A stretch of 64,000 bases of DNA. It comes from Nocardia crassostreae (GTDB lineage Bacteria; Actinomycetota; Actinomycetes; Mycobacteriales; Mycobacteriaceae). The stretch spans positions 62,001 to 126,000 of the forward strand of contig NZ_BDCH01000039.1 of the NCBI RefSeq assembly GCF_001613405.1, read 5' to 3'. Positions 35,781-44,279 of the stretch are shown here, one piece after another. Position 1 is the stretch's first letter; each line of letters begins with the position of its first letter. Below the pieces are notes generated by a model. It ran no database searches and was not told where the DNA came from. It worked only from the letters and a program-made list of their open reading frames with translations. The position numbers and the translations under genes were made by a program.

Positions 35781-36081
35781 CGAGGCGACGGGCCGGTTGG
35801 TCCGCGGCGGCTTGACGTGGATGCTGAGCCGCTATCGCGCGGTCGGGCGCGTAGCGCATCGGCGTGGCGTCCGCCCAGGTCACGGCGTCACGCTTTGACC
35901 TGCTGTGATGTCCTATTCCTCCTGGAAAAGAGGGCCTTCCGAGCCTGTCCGCTACTCGTGGGTAGCGGCTGAGAAGCTCCCCGGAAATCCACCGCAGTTA
36001 TCGTTTCGTGATTGCTGTGACTTTTCTCGCACCGAAATGGTGACTGCTAACAATTTCGAGCCGCCGAACGTTGGTCGCGGC

Positions 36082-36112
36082 TTTACAGGGAACCGTTATG
36101 TGCTCGTAATCT
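36082..36112 (+). promoter_or_regulatory. Possible promoter of the first NlpC/P60 gene
   Basis: TTTACA at 36082-36087 and TAATCT at 36107-36112 with a 19-base spacer, slightly long. The leader to the ATG would be about 65 bases. Confidence 0.35.
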
Positions 36113-36183
36113 TCCTGAGACCTCGCGGAGTCCGACCCACCAAACCGGTGCGGCGTCGCGGGGCAGATTGGAAGTTCCTCACC

Positions 36184-36807
36184 ATGAGCAACACCGTCAA
36201 GCGACAGGTCCGGGGCATGCAGCGCGGTGCGCAGCGGGCCGTCGCGGCCGGAGCCGTCGGCGCTGCCACGCTGAGCGCGCTGCTGCTGCCCGCCGCTCCC
36301 GCATCGGCGCAGCCGGTGACCATCCCCGGCGTCGGCACCTTCGAGGGGCCGGACCAGATTCAGCTCCCCGCGGGCATTCCCGGTGTGCCGGAGTCGATTC
36401 CGGTGCAGATCCCGGCCATCCCGGGCGTCGAGACCCCGGGCGCCCCCGCCCCGGCCCCGCAGGTGGACGTCCACCAGCAGGCCGTCGACGCCGCCATGAG
36501 CCGCGTCGGCTCGCCGTACGTCTACGGCGCCACCGGCCCCAACGCCTTCGACTGCTCCGGCCTGATGCAGTGGTCCTACGCCCAGGCGGGCGTGAGCATT
36601 CCGCGCACCAGCTACGACCAGCTCAGCTCCGGCACCCCGGTGTCGATGGATCAGCTGCAGCCCGGCGACATCGTGTCGTTCTACGGCGGCGGCCACTCCG
36701 GCATGTACGTCGGCAACGGCGAGGTCGTGCACGCGTCCACCTCCGGTCAGCCGGTTCAGGTCGCGCCGATCTCCTCCATGCCGTTCGCGGGCGCCGTACG
36801 CGTCTGA
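36184..36807 (+). CDS. Secreted NlpC/P60 peptidoglycan hydrolase
   Basis: 207 residues. Signal peptide with basic start and hydrophobic run ending APASAQPV (cleavage near 42). A Pro-rich linker (about 43-95) leads to the NlpC/P60 domain with C124 in FDCSGLMQWSY, H171 in GGGHSGMYVG and a third polar residue in VVHAS. It probably cuts D-Glu to diaminopimelate stem-peptide bonds in the wall. GGAAG precedes the ATG. It is followed by a terminator and a second hydrolase of the same family. Confidence 0.93.
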   Translation: MSNTVKRQVRGMQRGAQRAVAAGAVGAATLSALLLPAAPASAQPVTIPGVGTFEGPDQIQLPAGIPGVPESIPVQIPAIPGVETPGAPAPAPQVDVHQQAVDAAMSRVGSPYVYGATGPNAFDCSGLMQWSYAQAGVSIPRTSYDQLSSGTPVSMDQLQPGDIVSFYGGGHSGMYVGNGEVVHASTSGQPVQVAPISSMPFAGAVRV

Positions 36808-36835
36808 CACGACATCCGCAGGTCCCGACCTGCTT

Positions 36836-36894
36836 ACGAAGCGGCGACCGTGATGATTCCGTGTCCTACTGGACATCACCGGTCGCCGTTTCGT
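36836..36894 (+). terminator. Hairpin between the two NlpC/P60 genes
   Basis: Arms of about 21 bp (ACGAAGCGGCGACCGTGATG against CATCACCGGTCGCCGTTTCGT) with one mismatch and one bulge, loop about 18 bases. It argues against starting the second gene at the ATG codons inside it. Confidence 0.7.
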
Positions 36895-36951
36895 AATCTA
36901 TTCGAGACCTTCCTTTCCAGCTCGGGGCAAGAGAACGGGACACAGCCAACG

Positions 36952-38013
36952 GTGGCAGCGCATCAGCGGTATCGCACGAAACGACTGGTGGGTGGGGCAC
37001 TCGCGGCAGGGGCCAGTATGGTCGGCCCCTGCGGCATCGGACCCGCGACCGCCGACCCGGTCGCCGCACCGGCATCGGCCGGGGAAGCGGTGCAGCGACT
37101 CATGGATCTGTCGCGGGCCTCCGAACAGCTCAACCAGCAGGCGCTCAACGCTCAGACGGATCTCGAGAACAAGATCGCCGCGGCGCAGGCCGCGCACCAG
37201 GTGGCCGTGGACGCCGCCGGGGTGCTCACCGCCGCCCGCGCCGAAATCGATCGGTTCCGCCCGGCCATCGACCGGGCCGCCACCTCCGCTCTGCTCTCCG
37301 GTCGCACCAACCGGCTCACCTCGCTGCTGGTCAGCAGCTCACCGCAGCAGCTGCTGGATCAGATGTCCATTGTGGATCTGGTCGGCGCGCGCACGAACGA
37401 TCAACTGAGCCAATACAAACAGGCCAGTGATGCGGCCGCCGCCGCCGAAGCCACCGCCCGCACCGCCGCCGATGCCGCGCAGGCCGCCAGCACCGCGGCC
37501 GATGCGCTGCGCACCGACCTCGAACAGAAGCGGTCCGAACTCCAGGGCTCCATTGCCGGTGTGGTCGCCGCATGGGGCCAGCTATTTGCTGGCGACAAGG
37601 CGGCCCTGGCCGGATCGGTCTTCCCGCCCGGCTTCGACAGCGAGACCCTCTTGCGCGGGCTCGTTCCCGGCAGCGGCACCAGCGCCCTGGCCGCCGGTCT
37701 CACTCGCATCGGCGACCCGTATGTCTGGGGTGCGACCGGTCCCGACCAGTTCGACTGCTCCGGACTCGTGCAGTGGGCGTTCAAACAGGTCGGCAAGAGT
37801 GTGCCGCGCACCAGCCAGCAGCAGTCCAACCTCGGCACCCTGGTCGCCGAAAAGGACCTGCAGCCCGGCGATGTCGTGTTCTTCTACCCCGAGGTCTCGC
37901 ACGTGGGCATCTACGCGGGCAATGGATTGATGCTGCACGCCTCGACCTTCGGCGTCCCCGTCCAGGTCGCGCCCATGGGCACGACCCCGTTCCACTCGGC
38001 GCGACGGTACTGA
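36952..38013 (+). CDS. Secreted NlpC/P60 hydrolase with coiled-coil domain
   Basis: 353 residues, related to Rv2190c and RipA-type proteins. The GTG at 36952 gives a basic start and a signal peptide ending near PATADPV (35). Residues 45-205 are Ala-, Gln- and Asp-rich heptad-like coiled coil, the usual autoinhibitory or positioning region. The C-terminal NlpC/P60 domain has C269 in FDCSGLVQWAF and H317 in VSHVGIYAG. Likely role: peptidoglycan cleavage during growth or division. The frame is open further upstream, but that part forms a hairpin. Confidence 0.9.
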   Translation: MAAHQRYRTKRLVGGALAAGASMVGPCGIGPATADPVAAPASAGEAVQRLMDLSRASEQLNQQALNAQTDLENKIAAAQAAHQVAVDAAGVLTAARAEIDRFRPAIDRAATSALLSGRTNRLTSLLVSSSPQQLLDQMSIVDLVGARTNDQLSQYKQASDAAAAAEATARTAADAAQAASTAADALRTDLEQKRSELQGSIAGVVAAWGQLFAGDKAALAGSVFPPGFDSETLLRGLVPGSGTSALAAGLTRIGDPYVWGATGPDQFDCSGLVQWAFKQVGKSVPRTSQQQSNLGTLVAEKDLQPGDVVFFYPEVSHVGIYAGNGLMLHASTFGVPVQVAPMGTTPFHSARRY

Positions 38014-38253
38014 TCGGATCGCATCGGTGGCCGGACCGCGGGAGGCGGGTGTGAGCGCCAGCCTCGCACCGCCGCCGGTTGTCGGCCATGTCGCGCGGAT
38101 CGCCACGCGCGCCTGCCGCGGCCCGAGGTGCGGCGCGATGGTCCTGACCGCTGGTACCGGGGACCGGGTCGACGGATTCGGCCGCACGCCCCGACGCCGA
38201 TCATCGGCCGAGTGGACCGGCGCACACGGTCGTCCTTCGGAGGAGGCACATGC

Positions 38254-38352
38254 ATGAACGAATCGGCGCCTGATCGAGGCAGCGGTATGGCGTGCCATGC
38301 CCCAGCACTGGGCACCGCGCGGACCGTTCCGATGCGAAGGAGGCAATCGTGA
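38254..38352 (+). CDS. Small ORF 1, coupled to the next
   Basis: 32 residues starting MNESAPDRGSGMACHAP. GGAGGAGG at 38238-38245 is an excellent ribosome site, 8 bases before the ATG. The stop overlaps the next start as GTGA. No known family. It may be a leader peptide or a small protein; the composition alone is not convincing. Confidence 0.4.
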   Translation: MNESAPDRGSGMACHAPALGTARTVPMRRRQS

Positions 38353-38459
38353 ACGCAGACCGTGCCAGGCCGGGACTTCGCGGGGGCGGGCGGTGCGACC
38401 GCGTAGGGTTCGGACTCGTGCCGAACACGTCGGACCCGAGCGCGGTGAGTTCGCGATGA
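38349..38459 (+). CDS. Small ORF 2, coupled to the peptidase gene
   Basis: 36 residues starting VNADRARPGLRGGGRC. AAGGAGG at 38337-38343 lies 5 bases before the GTG. Its TGA overlaps the ATG of the peptidase gene (ATGA), so translation of that gene would depend on it. No known family. Confidence 0.4.
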   Translation: MNADRARPGLRGGGRCDRVGFGLVPNTSDPSAVSSR

Positions 38460-39466
38460 GCGCGCTGCGGCGGATGCGGGGCTGGCTGGCAGCGAAGCGG
38501 CGTCTCCAGTTCTGCCTGACCGTGGTCATGGTGGCCGTGCTGACCGCCGCCTGCGGTGCGCTGCTCATGGTGCCCAATTCGGTGCTGCCGAAGATCCGCG
38601 CGGTGGTGCCCGGTCCGGACGCGAGTGCGCTGAACGCGTCCGATCCGCAGGTCGCCAAGCTGCACCACCTCATGGACTCCTACGGCAAGGTCGTCGCCGA
38701 ACCGGTCGCGACCGGGCCCGGCAGGATCGGCATCGTGGTCGGTCACCCGGCCCGCCAGAGCGATATCGACATCCTCGCAGGCGAACTCGCCCCGGCGACC
38801 CGCGCCATCAGCTCGCTCTGAGGTACGGACTGGTCGCAGGCTCCCGTCGTGGTCGTCGCGTCCGGCCCCGCCGAATTCGCCGCCCTCACCAACTCCACCG
38901 ATCTGGTCCCGGCCGAGGTGGCCGCCTCCACGGTGTCCGACGCCTTCCATCCCGGGGCACAGCCGACCGGCCAGCGCGTGGTGTTCGGCCCGGAAGCAGG
39001 CCGCCGCCTCGGCCCCGACGGCCTGCGCTCGGTGCTGCGCCACGAACTCGCCCATATCGCGGCCCGCGCGGTCACCGTCGACGGCTCACCCCAATGGATG
39101 CTCGAGGGTTTCGCCGAGTACGCCGCGCACCGCGACCTGCCCCGCCCGATCGCCGAGATCGCCCCCGCGCTGACCGCTCGCGCGCGTTCCGGCAACCTTC
39201 CCGCAGACCTGCCAGCGGACGCGATTTTCGAACCCGCCAGCGGTGAAGCGGCCGCCGCCTACGAACAGGCGTGGTCCGCTTGCGCTTTCATCGCGGATCG
39301 TTTCGGCGAGCCGAAACTGGTCACCCTCTACCGGCAGCTGGCCACGGGCCCGAAGGACCGCCCCGCCACCGAGGCGCTCTTGCGCGAAAACCTCGGCACC
39401 GACTACCCGGACTTCCTCACGGACTGGCGCTCCTGGATTTCCTCCCGCACCACCGAAGGCGCTTGA
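38456..39466 (+). pseudogene. Membrane-anchored zinc peptidase-like protein with internal stop
   Basis: The ATG at 38456 begins a cytoplasmic stub and a membrane segment (about 21-42, FCLTVVMVAVLTAACGALLM). The catalytic region has LRHELAHIAARAV with HExxH and a third ligand in WMLEGFAEYAAHR, as in the peptidase-MA group. A TGA at 38819-38821 interrupts codon 122 between ATRAISSL and GTDWSQAPVVVV; the frame is unchanged on both sides. Relatives tend to have Trp-Gly here, so TGG to TGA is likely. The second part could start at GTG 38849. Confidence 0.75.
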
Positions 39467-39683
39467 ACCGCGCGATCTACGGCTGATCGGCGAACCGCCA
39501 TGGCGATTGTGGCGGCACCGCCGCACCTGGCCGCCCGGAGATCGGGTCTCGGCGGCGACCCGGCCGCAGCCGCGCCACCGGGTGCAGGCCGTCGACGGCA
39601 TCCTGCTGCATGCCCGGCCGGTCGGCCGCAACGGTCAGGGGCGGCCCGCTGCGCCCGTGCCGTCGCACCCCGGGGGTGTGCAG

Positions 39684-39689
39684 TAAGTT
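39684..39689 (+). promoter_or_regulatory. -10 box of the pimB promoter
   Basis: TAAGTT with 7 bases to the ATG at 39697; leaderless. Confidence 0.6.
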
Positions 39690-39696
39690 TTCAGGC

Positions 39697-40854
39697 ATGG
39701 GGCGAACTCTGCTGGTTACCAATGATTTCCCGCCGCGACCGGGAGGTATCCAGTCCTATGTGCATTCGCTGGCCATGCAGTTGCCGCCGGATGAACTGGT
39801 GGTCTACGCGCCGCGGTGGCGGGGGGACTCGCATTGGAAGTTCGATGCGGAGCAGCCGTTTCAGGTGGTGCGGCATCCCACGACCTTGATGCTGCCGACG
39901 CCGCTGGTGGTGCGGCGGGCGGCCAAGCTGATGCGGGACGAGCAGTGTGATCGGGTGTGGTTCGGGGCGGCGGCGCCGCTGGCGCTGATGTCGCCGCTGC
40001 TACGCAAGGCGGGCGCCGAGCGCATCGTGGCGTCCACGCACGGGCACGAGGTGGGGTGGTCGATGCTGCCGGGGGCGCGGCAGGCGCTGCGGGTGATCGG
40101 CGACAACACCGATGTGATCACCTATGTCAGCAAATACACGCGGCGGCGGTTCGCGGCGGCGTTCGGTGTGCAGGCCGCGCTCGAATATCTGCCGCCCGCG
40201 GTGGATTCCGAGGTGTTCAAGCCGGATCCGGCGGCGCGCGCCGAACTGCGCGAACGGTACGGGCTGGGGGATCGGCCGACGATTCTGTGCCTGTCGCGGC
40301 TGGTGCCGCGCAAGGGGCAGGACATGCTCATCATGGCCATGCTGGAGCTGCGCAAGCGGATCGACGGCGCCGTGCTGGTGATCGCGGGCGACGGGCCGTA
40401 CGAGCAGAAGCTGCACGCCTTCGCCGAATCGCTGGGCGTCACCGACGATGTCGTCTTTACCGGGCGGGTGCCCGCCCAGGAGTTGGCGGCCCACCACACC
40501 ATTGCCGATGTCTTCGCCATGCCGTGCCGCACCCGCGGGTTCGGGCTGGATGTGGAGGGGCTCGGCATCGTATATCTGGAAGCCTCCGCGACCGGAGTGC
40601 CGGTGGTAGCGGGCAATTCGGGCGGCGCGCCCGAGACGGTCAAGGAAGGCGAGACCGGTCGCGTGGTCGACGGCCGCAATGTCGAGGCCATCACCGACGC
40701 CATTGCCGAGATCCTCGCCGACCGCGACGCCGCCGCTCGCATGGGCGACGCGGGCCGCGCCTGGGTCCAGCAGCAGTGGCGCTGGGACCGCATGGGCGCC
40801 CGCCTGCGGGAACTCCTCGATACGAACGTGCGATCGAGTCATGACGCGCTCTGA
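39697..40854 (+). CDS. pimB: GDP-mannose-dependent phosphatidylinositol mannoside mannosyltransferase
   Basis: 385 residues, the length of M. tuberculosis PimB' (Rv2188c). Adds the second mannose to phosphatidylinositol monomannoside on the cytoplasmic face of the membrane. GT-B fold of family GT4: N-terminal LVTNDFPPRPGGIQSYVHSL, then STHGHEVGW, and donor site LSRLVPRKGQDMLI and GLDVEGLGIVYLEASATGVP with the EX7E-type motif. It begins a run of genes in the same order as in mycobacteria. Confidence 0.95.
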   Translation: MGRTLLVTNDFPPRPGGIQSYVHSLAMQLPPDELVVYAPRWRGDSHWKFDAEQPFQVVRHPTTLMLPTPLVVRRAAKLMRDEQCDRVWFGAAAPLALMSPLLRKAGAERIVASTHGHEVGWSMLPGARQALRVIGDNTDVITYVSKYTRRRFAAAFGVQAALEYLPPAVDSEVFKPDPAARAELRERYGLGDRPTILCLSRLVPRKGQDMLIMAMLELRKRIDGAVLVIAGDGPYEQKLHAFAESLGVTDDVVFTGRVPAQELAAHHTIADVFAMPCRTRGFGLDVEGLGIVYLEASATGVPVVAGNSGGAPETVKEGETGRVVDGRNVEAITDAIAEILADRDAAARMGDAGRAWVQQQWRWDRMGARLRELLDTNVRSSHDAL

Positions 40855-40856
40855 GC

Positions 40857-40862
40857 TAGGCT
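40857..40862 (+). promoter_or_regulatory. -10 box of a leaderless promoter
   Basis: TAGGCT with 7 bases to the GTG at 40870; it begins just after the pimB stop. Confidence 0.55.
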
Positions 40863-40869
40863 CAGCCGC

Positions 40870-41256
40870 GTGAGCAGCATCCAGATCGCCGACCAGACCT
40901 TCGTCGCCGCGCCGGGCTCGGCGGTGGGCGACCTGCTGGCGGATCGCGCCCGCTGGCGGGCCTGGTGGCCGGACCTGCAGCTGAGCGTGCGGGAGGATCG
41001 GGCCGACAAGGGGATTCGCTGGACCGTGAGCGGTCCGGTGAACGGCACCATGGAGGTCTGGCTGGAGCCCATGCTGGACGGCGTCATCCTGCACTACTTC
41101 ATGCACGCCGAACCGCAGGGCCTGGAGCGACTGTCGGTGCGTGACCTCATGGCCGCCAACCGTGCGCGCCGCGTCGCCGGTAAGAAGATGTCCTTCGAGG
41201 TGAAGGCCCGTCTGGAGGCCGGTCGCAAGGTCGGCGTCGCACCCGCCGCGCACTAG
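40870..41256 (+). CDS. Rv2186c-like conserved protein
   Basis: 128 residues, cytoplasmic. SRPBCC-like beginning (IQIADQTFVAAPGSAVGDLL, ARWRAWWPDLQL) and a basic C-terminal helix (NRARRVAGKKMSFEVKARLE). The size and place after pimB match Rv2186c. It is probably a lipid- or polyketide-binding helper of the next protein, but no function is established. Confidence 0.85.
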   Translation: MSSIQIADQTFVAAPGSAVGDLLADRARWRAWWPDLQLSVREDRADKGIRWTVSGPVNGTMEVWLEPMLDGVILHYFMHAEPQGLERLSVRDLMAANRARRVAGKKMSFEVKARLEAGRKVGVAPAAH

Positions 41257-41286
41257 CCGAACCTTCGAAAGGAAGCGTTGCCACCC

Positions 41287-41724
41287 ATGGCCGATCGCAC
41301 TCAACGGTCGATCGTGATCGACGCCCCCGCGGATCGAGTGATGGGCGTCATCGCCGACCTGGAGTCGTATCCGGAATGGGTCGCCGCGGCCCGCTCGGTC
41401 GAAGTAGTCGACAAATACCCCGACGGCCGCGCCCGCAATGCGCGATTCGTCCTGGACGCCGGAGTGGTGAAGGACACGTACACGCTGTCCTATACATGGC
41501 GTCCCGACGGCAAGGCCGTCAGCTGGACGCTGGTCAGCGGTGATCTGCAGAAGGCGCAGGACGGCACCTACGAACTCATCGCGCTGCCCGACGGCGCCAC
41601 CCAGGTGGTCTACGAGTTGACGGTGGACCTGAACATCCCCATGATCGGCATGTTCAAACGCAAGGCCGAGAAGGTCATTACCGATACGGCCCTCAAGGAA
41701 CTCAAGAAACGGGTCGAAGGCTGA
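41287..41724 (+). CDS. SRPBCC family protein, TB16.3-like
   Basis: 145 residues. AAGGAAG precedes the ATG at 41287. START/SRPBCC fold: RSIVIDAPADRVMGVIADLE, YPEWVAAARSVEV, and C-terminal helix KRKAEKVITDTALKELKKRV. Corresponds to Rv2185c (TB16.3). Such proteins carry hydrophobic ligands. The next gene encodes an ArsA-like ATPase, and the cluster probably works at the membrane. Confidence 0.92.
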   Translation: MADRTQRSIVIDAPADRVMGVIADLESYPEWVAAARSVEVVDKYPDGRARNARFVLDAGVVKDTYTLSYTWRPDGKAVSWTLVSGDLQKAQDGTYELIALPDGATQVVYELTVDLNIPMIGMFKRKAEKVITDTALKELKKRVEG

Positions 41725-41765
41725 CCACGAGCACGACCGGTCGCCCAGCGCGGCCGACCACCCGC

Positions 41766-43302
41766 GTGGAATTGTTCGTCGGCAAGGGCGGGGTGGGCAA
41801 GACGACGCTGGCCTGCGCGACGGCGCTGGCCTACGCGCGCTCCGGGCGCAAGGTGCTGCTCGCCTCCCTGGACCAGGCCCATTCCCTCGGTGACGCACTG
41901 GGATTCCGCTTCCGGCACGAGCCGGGCGCGACGCCCGCGGTCGCCAAGGTGCAACCGTTCCTCGATGTCATCGAGGTGGATTCCCTTGCGCTGCTGGAGA
42001 ACCGCTTCCGCCAGCTGGTGCTCGTGCTCTCCGGCGGCGGCCACGGACACGGATTCAACCTGGCCGCACTGGATCCCGCCGAACTGACCGGCCTGCCCGG
42101 CGTCCAGGAGATCCTGGCGCTCCTCGAGATCACCGACTTCGCCGACAACGGCCAATGGGACGTGATCATCCTGGACTGCCCGCCGTCCGCCGATATGCTC
42201 CGCAATGCTCCGCATCATCACCGCCCCCGACACCGTCCTCGGCTACCTGGACCGCGTGTGGCCCGAACACTCCCGCGCCCTCTCCACCGGTGGCCTCGAC
42301 TTCCGCCGCGCCGTCCTCGTGGTCACCGTCCAGGAACTGGTCGCCGCCGTCTCCAAGGCCCGCGACCTCATTGCCGACCACACCCGCACCGCCGCCCGCC
42401 TGGTCACCGCCCCCGAGCACGTCGCCGTGGCCGAATCCGCCCGCGTCCGCTCCGCCGCCGCCCTCCTCGGCCTCCGCCTCGACGCCGTGCTCGTCAACAA
42501 GGTGCTGCCGGAACTGTCCGCACCCAGCGATTCTCCGGCGCCACACCGGCTGGAAACGCAGGATGTTGCGCCCTGGCGTGGGTCGCGGGACGCGGGGGGT
42601 GGGCGTGAGCCACAGGGCGCGCGGCGTGCGGAACATGGGGCGACGGCGCATGGACATGCGGCGCAGGCGTCGTACGGGCCGCGGGCTGTTCGTGGTAGCG
42701 CGGTGAATCCCACTGTGGCGCTGTTCGGTTCGGAAGCGCCCGATCCTTTCGCGGTATCGCTCGCCGGTGGAGCTCCCAGTCCTGTGCCGCCGCCGCATCC
42801 GGCGGTGCGGTGGTATTCGGATCGGCGGGCCGAGCAGTTGGCGGTCGTGGCGGAGTTGCGGGAGCGGATGCGGGGTGTGGCGGTGCAGGTGGTGGGGCAT
42901 GCGGGGGCTGAACCGGTGGGGCTCGAGGCGCTGCGGGCATTGAGTTGTGCGGTCGACGCGAGTGGTGACTGGGTGGGACAGCGCGCTGTACCTATGCTTG
43001 GCTCAGATGCGGACGGTGTGCTGTCCACTCCTGGAACGGGTATTGCGGGGCCGGTGGTGCGGCTCGAATCCGGGACGGGCGTGCATTCGGTGTTCGCCAT
43101 GCGCATGCATCTACCCGTGGTCGATCCGTCGACCCTGCAGCTGGGACGAGTGGAGGACGATTTGATCGTGGGAGCGGACGGGGTCCGGCGCCGGCTGCGG
43201 CTGGCGCCGGTATTGCGGCGGTGCACGGTCGACGCCGCCGAACTCGACGGCGACCAGCTGGTAATCCGATTCCGGACCGATCCCGAGGTGTGGCCGAAAT
43301 GA
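41766..43302 (+). pseudogene. ArsA/MinD-like ATPase, frameshifted by a 10-bp duplication
   Basis: Corresponds to Rv2184c. The GTG at 41766 starts VELFVGKGGVGKTTLACATA, a deviant Walker A motif. The frame continues to IILDCPPSADMLR, where a 10-bp tandem duplication (42195-42214) shifts it. With one copy removed the sequence reads ADMLRIITAPDTVLGYLD and runs to the stop at 43302, about 508 residues. The distal part has an unusually long Gly/Ala/His-rich linker (about 265-330). As given, the product would end at 42608 with a nonsense tail. Confidence 0.85.
42195..42214 (+). repeat. 10-bp tandem duplication
   Basis: ATGCTCCGCA occurs twice in direct succession inside the ATPase gene. One copy is enough to keep the reading frame. 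Confidence 0.95.
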
Positions 43303-44279
43303 CCACCTCCCACGACCGGCCGCGCGCCGGTCATCCCGACGAGAACCTCAAGGAACTCGCCGAGGAGCTGCGGCTGCTCGCCGAGGCGGTCCTCGAACGC
43401 GTCGAACCGGTGCTGCGCCGCACCGCCGCCGACGGCCGCGTGAACTGGGACAGCTGCAGCTGGTGCCCGGTGTGCGCCGCCGCCGCCGCGGTGGTGCGCG
43501 GTGAGCACCACGATGTGGTGGCCGCCATCGCCGACCACGGCACCGCCATTGTCACGGTGCTGCGCGAGGTCCTCGCCGGTGTCCCGGTCGAACCGGTCAT
43601 TCCGCCGGACCTCGACCCGGTATCGCCGGAATACCATGCCTGGCAACACTATTCGATGTTCCGCGGCGGTGAGCCCGGAATGCGCGAAGACGCCTCCGGC
43701 GACGATCCGGCCCAGCCGCACGATGGACCCGTCGATGCGCGACCCGGTGACGCGCCGGACCCGCGCGGCACGGATTCCGCCGCGTCGGCGGCTGGTGGAG
43801 CGCCGGGTTCCGGTCGAGGCACAGGTCATGGCAGCGCGGGAGCGGGAACCGCTGGCCTGTTCGCCCGATTCGTCGCGGGTATGCGCGGCGAGACGCGGCC
43901 ACATGATCATCCGGCCGATGACGGTGCTCGATTCCCGGGTGGAGGACGGCCCTCGGACAGCGCGGGGCGCACAGGAAGTGCAGGCCATACGGGCAGCGCA
44001 GGCCGCGCGGACAGCGCCGACGGCGCAGGTCAGGCAGGCGGCGCGGGTCAGGCAGGTGGCGCGCGGCCTACTGATGCCGCTGAATCCTCCGGCGCTGCCG
44101 GGTCTTCCGGTGGTGCCGGGCCTTCGGGCGGTGCGGATGCGCAGGGCGGTGCGGATGCCGGGGATCCGTTCGGCAAGGGGCCCGGTGCGGCGCGGCGACC
44201 GGGCGGGCGCGGGAAGCAATCCGGCGGACAGGGGGCGCGATCCGGGTACGTCCCCACCAACGTGACGATCAAGGCATGA
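43299..44279 (+). CDS. Rv2183c-like protein with low-complexity tail
   Basis: 326 residues. The ATG overlaps the ATPase stop (ATGA). The first 130 residues are conserved-looking: helix ENLKELAEELRLLAEAVLER and WDSCSWCPVCAAAAAVVRGE with a CxWCPxC cluster that could bind metal. From about 150 the protein is Gly/Ala/Ser/Asp-rich with imperfect GSAGRAD/GQAGGA repeats and is probably disordered. The mycobacterial counterpart lacks so long a tail. Function unknown. Confidence 0.85.
   Translation: MTTSHDRPRAGHPDENLKELAEELRLLAEAVLERVEPVLRRTAADGRVNWDSCSWCPVCAAAAAVVRGEHHDVVAAIADHGTAIVTVLREVLAGVPVEPVIPPDLDPVSPEYHAWQHYSMFRGGEPGMREDASGDDPAQPHDGPVDARPGDAPDPRGTDSAASAAGGAPGSGRGTGHGSAGAGTAGLFARFVAGMRGETRPHDHPADDGARFPGGGRPSDSAGRTGSAGHTGSAGRADSADGAGQAGGAGQAGGARPTDAAESSGAAGSSGGAGPSGGADAQGGADAGDPFGKGPGAARRPGGRGKQSGGQGARSGYVPTNVTIKA

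Larger units (their letters stand above)
35563..36183. other. Long intergenic region before the NlpC/P60 gene
   Basis: About 620 bases without a convincing gene. It contains a CRP-like site (35742), a short inverted repeat (35760-35780), a 7-bp hairpin CCGCTAC/GTAGCGG at 35949-35968 and a possible promoter (36082-36112). The left part is AT-richer than its surroundings. I looked for a c-di-AMP riboswitch, common before such genes, and did not recognise one. Confidence 0.5.

Noticed and set aside
35777..36183. c-di-AMP (ydaO-type) riboswitch before the NlpC/P60 gene
   Set aside because: Such riboswitches precede similar genes in actinobacteria, but I could not recognise the conserved core here; only simple hairpins are visible.
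36850..36951. Upstream ATG codons for the second NlpC/P60 gene
   Set aside because: They lie in the terminator-like hairpin, and translation from them would put extra residues before the signal peptide.
35164..38821. Genome-wide reading of TGA as tryptophan
   Set aside because: Many intact genes here end in TGA with tight ATGA overlaps (for example qcrC/qcrA, qcrA/qcrB, cysD/cysNC), so TGA is a normal stop in this genome.
39500..39686. Possible small gene between the peptidase and pimB
   Set aside because: One frame (ending GRPAAPVPSHPGGVQ) looks partly protein-like but has no start with a ribosome site and a very basic, low-complexity composition.
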